A stretch of DNA of 5,249 bases from JAFGTE01 sp043800105 (GCA_043800105.1 JAZDNJ010000097.1:1-5249); one strand, 5' to 3'; counted from the first letter of the stretch, positions 1-5,249 are shown. Notes: generated from the sequence alone by a model not told the origin. Numbers and translations: made by a program.

Positions 1-1
1 T

Positions 2-520
2 GATACCGAAACGACAGGCCTGAACACTTTTCATGATGATATTGTCGAAATCGGAGCGAGACGGTGGAATAAGAAGGGGGTACAGGAGTCTTTTGAAGAG
101 CTTATCTGGGCAAATCCCAACAAAATGAATCAGGCGGCCTGGGAAATTCACAGGATTCCGACGGAAGAGATCCAGTTAGCCCGCAAGCCCGAAGAAGTGC
201 TGGCTGATTTTATTCAGTTTTGCGGTAACCGGCCGCTTGTGGCCCATAACATCAAGTTTGACTTCCCCATGCTCAATTCCAATCTGGTTCGGAGCGGCCT
301 CAGGCCATATCAGAATGATCAGGTGGCCTGCAGTCTGGTTTACGCCAAAGACCAGATGCTGCCCGGAAAACTGGAAGAACTGGCTCAGCATTACAAAGTG
401 GGAACCCAATCTGACGCTCTTCATCGCGCCCTTTATGACGTAGATATTCTGATTGAAGTCCTGAAGATTCTGATGAAGGAACATGAGCCGGAAGAAATGC
501 AGTATTCACTTGTTTTGTGA
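2..520 (+). CDS. DnaQ-family 3'-5' exonuclease (DEDDh), 5'-truncated by the window edge
   Basis: The visible 172 residues form an almost complete DEDDh exonuclease domain, which removes nucleotides from DNA or RNA 3' ends with two metal ions. The frame is open from base 2, and its first residues are DTETTGL, the ExoI motif with catalytic Asp and Glu. ExoII is HNIKFDFPML (visible residues 82-91, Asp87). ExoIII is HRALYD (141-146), the His-x4-Asp form that defines the DEDDh subgroup. Because DTETTG normally lies within about 10 residues of the N-terminus, only a short piece and the start codon should be missing. The ATG at 125 is internal, because starting there would remove ExoI. The protein ends soon after ExoIII with no polymerase, helicase or GIY-YIG extension, so it is a stand-alone exonuclease. 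It could be a proofreading epsilon-like subunit or a separate repair or RNA-processing nuclease; the sequence does not decide. Confidence 0.9.
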   Translation, partial: DTETTGLNTFHDDIVEIGARRWNKKGVQESFEELIWANPNKMNQAAWEIHRIPTEEIQLARKPEEVLADFIQFCGNRPLVAHNIKFDFPMLNSNLVRSGLRPYQNDQVACSLVYAKDQMLPGKLEELAQHYKVGTQSDALHRALYDVDILIEVLKILMKEHEPEEMQYSLVL

Positions 521-539
521 CAGTTCAGTAAAAAAATTT

Positions 540-568
540 TTGCCAGAATAATGGAATGGTGTTATTGT
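540..568 (+). promoter_or_regulatory. Putative sigma70-type promoter of the histidine kinase gene
   Basis: TTGCCA (540-545, 5 of 6 matches to the -35 consensus) is separated by 17 bases from TATTGT (563-568, 4 of 6 matches to the -10 consensus). An A/T-rich stretch lies just upstream (about 530-540) and could act as an UP element. Transcription would begin near 575, giving a very short leader before the GTG at 581 or the ATG at 593. No terminator is visible between the exonuclease stop and this site, so read-through from upstream is also possible. Confidence 0.35.
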
Positions 569-580
569 GATGTACTTTAA

Positions 581-1555
581 GTGCGATCAATAATGACCAG
601 CCGTGATCCGCTAAGTCAAAAAAGAGTACTCCTGACATCTGGACGGTACCCAAATTTGCACCCACTGGCTACTGTTTTACATGATGCCAATAACAAACTG
701 ACACCAATTATGGCAGGTGTCGGGGAGCGCAGAGGCGTGCTTGAAGAGACTGATTTTCTGACTTGCTCAAATGCCGTCAAAAACATACGTGATAAAGTTC
801 AGGAACTTCTTGAAGCTGTTAGAGTCGGGGCTATAGATACCAATAAGTGCTCAGAATATCTGACTCAGTTGCACGGCAGATTGGGAGAAATTCTGCCTTT
901 TATTCAGGATACTGAAGTTAGGCGACTTTTTGTTTCCCGCAATTCGTTTGAATGTGCCGTCAATGAATTTGATATGCTGATGGAGCGCGGTCTGAATTTT
1001 ATTCAGGCTCAGCCCCCTGAAGATAAGCCGATACCCGGGAATATTTCGGAGTTTGTTTTAAGTATCGTTCTGGATTATCAGCACCGATATCCCCATATTC
1101 GCTTTCAGTCTTCAATTGAAGCGAATTGCAGTGCCCTTTTCCATCCCTTAAGCATTAAACGGGCCTTGGAAAATCTGCTGATCAACGCGATTCAGGCACT
1201 TCCTGAAGAGGGAGGTAAGATATCTATTATGATCCGGGACAGATTTTATGACACTGAAGGCAAACCATTTGCCGAAATCGAGGACGGGCCTTATATCAGC
1301 ATAGAAATAGAGGATAATGGCTCCGGTATTCCGGAAGATGTGTTAGATGAGCTCCGTCATTCCCCCGTCACAACAAGAAAGGACGGGTCCGGTTTTGGCT
1401 TGGTAAGTGCCAGAAAAAGCTTAATCAGACACAAGGGTCATTTAATGATCGAAAGCGAGGAAGGTCATGGCGTCAAAGCAACCGCTCTTCTTCCTAGCAG
1501 CCATCCGCCGCCAAGGACAACTTCAGAGCCTGATGATGAAGGGGGTTCAGAATAA
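581..1555 (+). CDS. Soluble sensor histidine kinase (HATPase_c), orphan in this window
   Basis: A 324-residue cytoplasmic protein with the core of a two-component sensor kinase, which autophosphorylates on histidine and passes the phosphate to a response regulator. The likely phospho-acceptor box is VLHDANNKLTPI with His34. The ATPase domain covers about residues 155-305: N-box ENLLINAIQA (Asn198, Asn202), G1 box EDNGSGIP (244-251), and G2 box DGSGFGL (268-274), followed by the usual kinase ending through GVKATALLP. There is no membrane segment, signal peptide, PAS or receiver domain, so the input is unknown. About 120 residues separate His34 from the ATPase domain, longer than a normal two-helix dimerisation hairpin. 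The tail (305-324) is Pro/Ser-rich, then acidic, and looks disordered. The start is uncertain: GTG at 581 and ATG at 593 both lack a clear Shine-Dalgarno site, and ATG gives 320 residues with the same domains. No partner regulator is visible; the next gene is the tmRNA. Confidence 0.85.
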   Translation: MRSIMTSRDPLSQKRVLLTSGRYPNLHPLATVLHDANNKLTPIMAGVGERRGVLEETDFLTCSNAVKNIRDKVQELLEAVRVGAIDTNKCSEYLTQLHGRLGEILPFIQDTEVRRLFVSRNSFECAVNEFDMLMERGLNFIQAQPPEDKPIPGNISEFVLSIVLDYQHRYPHIRFQSSIEANCSALFHPLSIKRALENLLINAIQALPEEGGKISIMIRDRFYDTEGKPFAEIEDGPYISIEIEDNGSGIPEDVLDELRHSPVTTRKDGSGFGLVSARKSLIRHKGHLMIESEEGHGVKATALLPSSHPPPRTTSEPDDEGGSE

Positions 1556-1568
1556 ACCAATAAAGCTG

Positions 1569-1577
1569 TGCTATAAT
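1569..1577 (+). promoter_or_regulatory. Extended -10 promoter of the tmRNA gene
   Basis: TGCTATAAT is a perfect extended -10 element (TGn followed by consensus TATAAT at 1572-1577), placed 21 bases before the mature tmRNA 5' end. Transcription should start near 1584, leaving a 5' leader of roughly 14 bases for RNase P-type removal. No good -35 hexamer sits at 17 bases; the nearest resemblance (TTCAGA, 1546-1551) is 20 bases away. This fits an extended -10 promoter that does not need a strong -35. It starts just after the kinase stop codon, so tmRNA has its own promoter. Confidence 0.75.
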
Positions 1578-1648
1578 CTGTAAGCTCTTTGACATGTGGG
1601 GATGTATTTGGTTTTGACGGAAATGGTTTAAGTCGATTAATGGCAATC

Positions 1649-1686
1649 CAGGCATCGCGCTGTCTGCCTGCTAATTAGCCCAGCGC
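1649..1686 (+). other. tmRNA pseudoknot PK1
   Basis: A textbook H-type pseudoknot. Stem 1 is CAGGCA (1649-1654) with TGCCTG (1665-1670). Its loop holds GCGCTG (1657-1662), which pairs perfectly with CAGCGC (1681-1686) as stem 2. It lies just upstream of the tag reading frame, where PK1 sits in characterised tmRNAs and helps to position the resume codon. Confidence 0.85.
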
Positions 1687-1695
1687 ATTATAAGT

Positions 1696-1782
1696 GCAAA
1701 TACTTATAGATCTTTAGCTGCTTCTGCAAAACGAATGACTGCACGAGTTTTTGCTCCTGCTTTCGTTCCTGTTTTTGCTTAA
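1696..1782 (+). other. tmRNA proteolysis-tag reading frame
   Basis: The frame that ends at TAA 1780-1782 is open back through PK1. The preferred resume codon is GCA at 1696, nine bases after PK1, because the tag then begins Ala-Asn as many ssrA tags do. It gives 28 residues starting ANTYRSLAAS and ending APAFVPVFA. The resume codon lies in the 6-base loop of a 7-bp hairpin, TATAAGT (1689-1695) with ACTTATA (1702-1708). A second candidate is GCT at 1720, preceded by TTTAGCT, which resembles the UAGUC context upstream of the E. coli resume codon; it would give 20 residues. Both share the same end. The stop frame is firm; the start is not. The Phe-Ala terminus differs from the usual Ala-Ala. The second half can form helix 5 through GCAAA (1726-1730) with TTTGC (1774-1778). 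Confidence 0.6.
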
Positions 1783-2055
1783 ATAGCTATTACGGCTGCC
1801 TAATCGCGGCCTCGTCTTACATAGCGACACCTGCTGACTTTGTAAGGCGTAACTTAGCAGGTTAAGCGTGTCATACGCCTCCGGAGGATGACATGTCGAA
1901 AATCCAACCCGGATAAGCTAGGTTGCTTTTGTCTGCTTTTATAACTTAGATGAAAATTCCAAACAGACTAAGATTGTAGAAATTTTTTGACTTCATTTTC
2001 GGACCCCGGTTCGACTCCGGGCATCTCCACCACCCATCGATGAGCTACTGCTTAC

Positions 2056-2081
2056 GAAGACACCTTAAAAAGGCTGTCTTC
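2056..2081 (+). terminator. Hairpin downstream of tmRNA, possible terminator
   Basis: GAAGACA (2056-2062) pairs perfectly with TGTCTTC (2075-2081), and the stem continues as CCTT/AAGG with an AAA loop and one bulged C (2074). It starts 24 bases after the tmRNA CCA end. It is not followed by a continuous T run, only by TTCAGC, so it may be a weak terminator or a 3' processing and protection hairpin of the precursor. Confidence 0.4.
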
Positions 2082-2101
2082 TTCAGCATACGCTCACCTC
2101 T

Positions 2102-2170
2102 GGGTCCCACCCCACAAAATCCTTCTCGTCGCTCCGCTCCTGCGATTGAATTTTGTGGGGACCCCGTTTT
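2102..2170. repeat. Large intergenic inverted repeat between convergent genes
   Basis: CCCCACAAAAT (2110-2120) and ATTTTGTGGGG (2150-2160) are perfect 11-base inverted copies around a 29-base centre. The centre contains a smaller stem, TCGC with GCGA, around a C/T-rich tip. GGG at 2102-2104 can add to the stem with CCC at 2162-2164 across an internal loop. On the plus strand the structure is followed by GTTTT (2166-2170), so it may terminate tmRNA transcription; the minus-strand holin transcript also meets it just after its stop. The long GC-rich tip is more like a dispersed palindromic intergenic element than a simple terminator. Only one copy is present in the window. Confidence 0.55.
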
Positions 2171-2178
2171 AATGGTGG

Positions 2179-2463
2179 TTATACTCCGCGATAATCATCA
2201 GGCTCAAGATTTTCGTAGCCGGGCTTTTTGCTGAAAGGAGAAAGGGCGCCCTGGCCGACTCGCTTGGTGACGGCATAGCCTCCGGTAACTGTGGCGCCAA
2301 GAATTATGCCTTCGAGGATTCCCTGTGAATTTGGCTTTTCCGCGTAACCTAAAAGCGCGCCAATAATAATGGCAATAGTAGGGCAGAATTGTGAGGGTAT
2401 GCCGTATTGTTTAATTGCTTCTGTAATACCGATGATTGCGACAATTTTTTCATTCGTCTCCAT
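2179..2463 (-). CDS. Small membrane protein, probable holin
   Basis: A 94-residue protein with two clear hydrophobic segments, about residues 27-41 (CPTIAIIIGALLGYA) and 48-66 (GILEGIILGATVTGGYAVT), and a weaker amphipathic N-terminal one (7-17). A charged tail of about 28 residues, rich in Lys, Glu and Asp, follows. Size, Gly/Ala-rich helices and hydrophilic tail fit holins, which form membrane lesions that let an endolysin reach the cell wall. The assignment rests mainly on context: its ATG shares one base with the stop codon of the amidase (TAATG), so the two are translationally coupled, a common endolysin-holin arrangement. No strong Shine-Dalgarno site is present (an AAAGAAAG stretch lies upstream). 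It is the last gene of the minus-strand group and converges on the tmRNA. A different small membrane protein is possible. Confidence 0.65.
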   Translation of the reverse strand: METNEKIVAIIGITEAIKQYGIPSQFCPTIAIIIGALLGYAEKPNSQGILEGIILGATVTGGYAVTKRVGQGALSPFSKKPGYENLEPDDYRGV

Positions 2464-3113
2464 TAGCTTTCTTTGATTAATTTGTAAAAGCGGTGAAACT
2501 TTACCGCGTCGCGCACGTCTTCGTCATTGCGAACTTCAAAGAGGTGATTTTGCTGTACCCAGGCCACCGCCTCCGTAGCCCAGATAGGGATCCTGACTTC
2601 TCCGAGCTCCTCAAATAGCCATACTTTGGTGATCGTTTTTCCGGGGCAGGACTTGGATGAAACGTCACGATGAAAAAAGATGTTCTGCTTATCTATGCCC
2701 AGCTGATTCATCAGAGATTTGATTACTCCAAGCGCGTTTTCTTTGGTCTTGCCTGTCCATTTTTCATTGTCGTAATCTCCCACAACTTCAATGCCGATGG
2801 AACGGTGATTGAGACTGCCCGCGTGAATTCCGTCCAGGCGCATGGGTGAGAAAAGCCAGATGCCGTCTTCCGCCACAAACAGGTGAGGGCCGGCCGGCCA
2901 GCCTTTGCCTTCGTAATAACGCTTGAGCCCCTGAATTGAAGATGCTCCGCCCCATTTGTCTTTAGCAGGCCGCCAGGTATGATGGATCACCAGCTTATCG
3001 GCCGGCTGTGTGCCAAAGTTATAAGTTGCGATGTAGCTTATGAACTCCTGTAAATCGAGCCGTCGGTTAATAATTTCCATGAATAATCCGCGAGTTTTAT
3101 AAAAGGAGATCAT
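2463..3113 (-). CDS. N-acetylmuramoyl-L-alanine amidase (Amidase_2/PGRP fold), endolysin-like
   Basis: A 216-residue enzyme predicted to cut the bond between N-acetylmuramic acid and the L-Ala of the peptidoglycan stem. The Amidase_2 domain covers about residues 38-172. By comparison with T7 lysozyme, zinc ligands are His44 in VIHHTW, and His148 and Cys156 in FFHRDVSSKSCPG; the supporting Lys154 is kept. The T7 Tyr46 position appears to be Pro within AGPHLFV, a form I recall as usual in this phage-type branch. The C-terminal 45 residues (WATEAVAWVQQNHLF onward) look like a small helical accessory module. There is no signal peptide or membrane segment, as expected for an endolysin that needs a holin. 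The start is uncertain: ATG 3113 has no good Shine-Dalgarno site, and the ATG at codon 12 (base 3080, giving MEIINRRL) has a weak CGGA upstream and may be the true start. The gene overlaps the holin start by one base and lies 47 bases after the large upstream gene. Confidence 0.9.
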   Translation of the reverse strand: MISFYKTRGLFMEIINRRLDLQEFISYIATYNFGTQPADKLVIHHTWRPAKDKWGGASSIQGLKRYYEGKGWPAGPHLFVAEDGIWLFSPMRLDGIHAGSLNHRSIGIEVVGDYDNEKWTGKTKENALGVIKSLMNQLGIDKQNIFFHRDVSSKSCPGKTITKVWLFEELGEVRIPIWATEAVAWVQQNHLFEVRNDEDVRDAVKFHRFYKLIKES

Positions 3114-3160
3114 AGTAATATGGATCTTCTTTTATTGCAAACTTAGCGACCTGATTGCCG

Positions 3161-5249
3161 CTAACTGCCGCAACTCAGTTTTAGCAGGTCCAGCCAGTCG
3201 GGCGCCTGAACCTTTGTCTGGAGTCCGCTTACAAGGCCAAAGATATTGGCCAGTTCCATCAATGTGATCTGATCTTCCTCGATCCGGGATTCCTGGATTT
3301 CACCCCAGTTCTGCTGGAAAGTGATGACATCAAGGAGGTCCACGCCGTAAAGGCCGTCGAGATTGCTTTCGTTCCAGAGTTCCGGCTGATGTGAAACCAA
3401 TTTGCCCCAGGCCAGGATGTCATTTATGTCGATAACATCATTGGACTCGTCAAAATTGCCGTAACGGAATTGGCGGCTGTAGGCAAGGTTCAGGTGGGCC
3501 TTATAACCGCCTTCCGCTTTGGGTTCAGCGGCATTCAGGGTAACCGTGGATACTTTTGGCAAAACAAAATTTTGATTGGCCAGTTTTATTTTGATGGTGT
3601 ATTTGCTTCCGGCGGAGAACTGACCAAGGTTTACATTTTTCATTTCACCGAAGATATCGGTTTTTCCGTTTGTCTGATACACCTGAGTTTCTGATGAATT
3701 GTATACCTGAATGCTGAGTTCAGCCGCGTGCGAATTGTCTTTGAAGTAGGCTGTAACCTTGTCTTTAATGTCCTGAGAGCACTTTGGAATGCCGGCGCAC
3801 ATGATTAGTTCTTTTTCCGTGTCACTGAATTCCGACAGACTTTTGCCCATGTCCAATTTAGCCAGTCCGCTATCGACTAATTTAAGGATCGCTGTTGTAT
3901 AAGCAAGTTCATTGCTGAGCTCCTCAACAACAGGTTTCATGTACTGATCGATGATCACCGTATCGCTTTCCGTGCTATTGAGCTTCAGCGCGATCAGCAG
4001 TGGCGGAATGATGTTAAGCCGTTTCGCCTGGAGCTTAGGGCTCAGTTCTGGACCGCCATGGCAGGCCAGAATGTAATTCATCACATTGTCGCTGTTTATA
4101 TCAGCCTGACTCAATTTCATGCCCGCCTCGAAACAACTGAGTGTTCCGTTGTTTTCCGGGGCAGTGGTTATTTGGCCTGACGCTGAAATTGTTGTGTTCT
4201 TTTTTTTGGCCTCCTGCACCAGAGCCTGCAATTTGTCCATCAACAGAATATCGTAACCTTTTTTGATTTTCACTTTGATATCGGCGTCCACGTCGATACG
4301 GGTTCCCGGTTTCAGTTCGGGGTTGACATAAGCGGTACCGGTGGAACCCGTTCTTGTGTCACACGCTGTTTGGGTCACCAGGTAGTATTTGTGGTTTTTA
4401 ACGCGGCCGGTCGTGTTCAGCGGCACCGTTTCATCAATGTACGAAGTGAAAACCGGATTCTCAGCCGTGTGAATCAGTTTGCCGTCGCGGTAAATCATCA
4501 GAGTGAGGTCATCGGAAGCGCCCTGAGCAACGGGATTATAGTGAGCGTTATAGTAGTCGCTGAAAGTGTCTTTGTAAGCTGTGGCTCCGGAAAGAGACTT
4601 TTCGATGCTCAGAAGCTCGTTGATGTATTTCAGAACCATTTTTTCAACAGCCTCCTGAGTGCCAGGATCATCCATCATTCTTTCAATGGCTTCCAGCAAT
4701 ACGCCTGAAGTATTTTCGTCACATACTTCATTTTGTCCCACAGTCTTCTGAATCAGATTAAATCTCGCGTCGTTCACGGATTGCATCAGGCTTAATTTGT
4801 AAGCCTCTTTAAGACAGCCTTCGATTTTTTTTACAATATCTGTTTTGAAGAAGATGTCTTTGAATTCCTGAAAGGCGCTGTCACTTTGGTAAAAATTAAT
4901 AATGTTCTGAATTGTGTAATTATTTGCCCAGCTGAAAAGCAGAGCGTTTATGCCGGATTCCAGACTGCCGGCGGTGCTGTCCAGAAAGTTCTGGTCCGAC
5001 TTCAGGGCGTTTAATTCTTCGCTGACGCTTCCTTCGCTTTTTATTTTCGCGAGTGAGTCCTGAAGCTGTTGGCCGTATTTTCCGTACACGCTGTTTTTTT
5101 TGCCGGGAATGAAATCATCCAGCGTCAGGCCGGCCGTTACTTTGCTGACGCACTGCCCCGCTTTGGATTCCTGAGGGCTTTTTTTGATTTCAAGTAAATT
5201 TTTGAGCAGGGTTCCGATAAATTGTTTGTAACTGAGCGGTTGGAACTTG
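3161..5249 (-). CDS. Large surface-type protein with C-terminal dockerin-like EF-hand pair, 5'-truncated
   Basis: The frame is open without a stop from the right window edge to TAG at 3161-3163, giving 695 visible residues; the GTG at 5089 is an internal codon, not a convincing start. I do not recognise the family of the main part. Visible residues 1-240 are mostly helical and polar. About 245-330 looks beta-rich (from DDLTLMIYRDGK). About 509-595 (bases 3464-3724) looks like a beta-sandwich, with SKYTIKIKLANQNFVLPKVSTV. This is followed at 596-650 (3299-3463) by two EF-hand/dockerin-type loops: FDESNDVIDINDILAWGKL, one residue longer than the standard loop, and NLDGLYGVDLLDVITFQQNW, a 12-residue loop ending in Asp. 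A tail ending CGS closes the protein. Several scattered cysteines fit an exported protein, but any signal peptide is outside the window. Likely role: cell-surface or secreted calcium-binding or adhesion protein; no catalytic motif was seen. It precedes the amidase and holin genes on the same strand with a 47-base gap, so co-transcription is plausible. Confidence 0.8.
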   Translation of the reverse strand, partial: KFQPLSYKQFIGTLLKNLLEIKKSPQESKAGQCVSKVTAGLTLDDFIPGKKNSVYGKYGQQLQDSLAKIKSEGSVSEELNALKSDQNFLDSTAGSLESGINALLFSWANNYTIQNIINFYQSDSAFQEFKDIFFKTDIVKKIEGCLKEAYKLSLMQSVNDARFNLIQKTVGQNEVCDENTSGVLLEAIERMMDDPGTQEAVEKMVLKYINELLSIEKSLSGATAYKDTFSDYYNAHYNPVAQGASDDLTLMIYRDGKLIHTAENPVFTSYIDETVPLNTTGRVKNHKYYLVTQTACDTRTGSTGTAYVNPELKPGTRIDVDADIKVKIKKGYDILLMDKLQALVQEAKKKNTTISASGQITTAPENNGTLSCFEAGMKLSQADINSDNVMNYILACHGGPELSPKLQAKRLNIIPPLLIALKLNSTESDTVIIDQYMKPVVEELSNELAYTTAILKLVDSGLAKLDMGKSLSEFSDTEKELIMCAGIPKCSQDIKDKVTAYFKDNSHAAELSIQVYNSSETQVYQTNGKTDIFGEMKNVNLGQFSAGSKYTIKIKLANQNFVLPKVSTVTLNAAEPKAEGGYKAHLNLAYSRQFRYGNFDESNDVIDINDILAWGKLVSHQPELWNESNLDGLYGVDLLDVITFQQNWGEIQESRIEEDQITLMELANIFGLVSGLQTKVQAPDWLDLLKLSCGS

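Larger units (their letters stand above)
1598..2032 (+). ncRNA. ssrA: Transfer-messenger RNA (tmRNA), one-piece form
   Basis: A 435-base tmRNA, which with SmpB rescues stalled ribosomes and tags the unfinished protein for proteolysis. The acceptor stem GGGGATG (1598-1604) pairs with CATCTCC (2022-2028); the third pair is G-U, the alanyl-tRNA synthetase identity pair. Discriminator A and an encoded CCA follow (2029-2032). The T arm is CCCGG, loop TTCGACT, CCGGG (2005-2021). The 5' part carries the conserved TTTTGACGG of the D-like region. Helix 2 can form from AAATG/CATTT plus AAGTC (1630-1634) with GACTT (1989-1993). PK1 occupies 1649-1686, the tag frame follows, and further pseudoknot-like pairings occur downstream, for example GACAC (1826-1830) with GTGTC (1868-1872), CCTGC (1830-1834) with GCAGG (1857-1861), and CTTAC (1816-1820) with GTAAG (1842-1846). 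The 5' and 3' halves are contiguous and in normal order, so it is not a permuted two-piece tmRNA. It is somewhat longer than the common 350-400 bases. Confidence 0.97.

Noticed and set aside
176..509. Two minus-strand open frames and one plus-strand alternative frame over the exonuclease
   Set aside because: They overlap an exonuclease frame carrying all three catalytic motifs and show no family features themselves.
2040..2234. Open frame on the plus strand after the tmRNA
   Set aside because: It runs through the two intergenic hairpins and into the antisense of the holin gene, has no ribosome binding site and has low-complexity codon content. It is a chance frame.
3152..3174. Imperfect inverted repeat around the stop codon of the large gene (TTGCGGC / GCGGCAA)
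   Set aside because: The stem has a G-G mismatch and no T run, and mostly reflects a GCGGCA direct repeat. It is too weak to call a terminator.
3470..3694. Plus-strand open frame antisense to the large protein
   Set aside because: It lies wholly within the long minus-strand coding frame and has no recognisable motif or ribosome binding site.
4370..4708. 112-codon plus-strand open frame antisense to the large protein
   Set aside because: It has the Val/Phe-rich composition expected of a shadow of the opposite coding strand, with no independent start signal.
1..5249. CRISPR array, insertion sequence, transposase or tRNA gene
   Set aside because: No regularly spaced repeats, transposase motifs or cloverleaf other than the tmRNA tRNA-like domain were seen on either strand.
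2033..5249. Second copy of the tmRNA 3' segment as an attachment-site repeat
   Set aside because: I looked for the TTCGACTCCGGG and GCATCTCCACCA strings beyond the gene and found none within the window.

Overview
The window looks like a chromosomal segment of an uncultured bacterium of moderate GC content. The sequence does not fix the phylum. A two-gene lysis-type cassette, a cysteine-containing surface-type protein with a dockerin-like end and a tmRNA of the one-piece type are all compatible with several metagenome-only lineages (for example Omnitrophota-like or Patescibacteria-like bacteria), but that placement is a guess.

Left part, plus strand (1-1555): the C-terminal 172 residues of a DnaQ-family DEDDh 3'-5' exonuclease. 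After a short promoter-bearing gap comes a soluble histidine kinase with a recognisable phospho-acceptor box and a complete ATPase domain. No response regulator is visible.

Centre (1556-2178): an extended -10 promoter (TGnTATAAT) drives a complete one-piece tmRNA gene (ssrA, 1598-2032). Its acceptor stem carries the G3-U pair, and the T arm, encoded CCA, pseudoknot PK1 and tag reading frame can all be read. The tag is unusual: it is long (28 codons from the preferred resume codon) and ends in Phe-Ala. A 146-base convergent intergenic region follows, holding a short hairpin and a larger inverted repeat.

Right part, minus strand (2179-5249): three genes run toward the tmRNA. In transcription order they are a large protein open at the window edge (at least 695 residues) with a beta domain and a paired EF-hand/dockerin-like module near its C-terminus, a zinc-dependent N-acetylmuramoyl-L-alanine amidase, and a small two-to-three-TM holin-like protein. 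Amidase and holin are coupled through a one-base TAATG overlap, as in a phage lysis cassette, but no phage structural gene or integrase is in view. Two readings are possible: a remnant of an element integrated at the tmRNA 3' end, or a domesticated holin/endolysin pair used to release the large upstream protein (type 10 secretion-like). The second is speculative but is the most interesting idea here.
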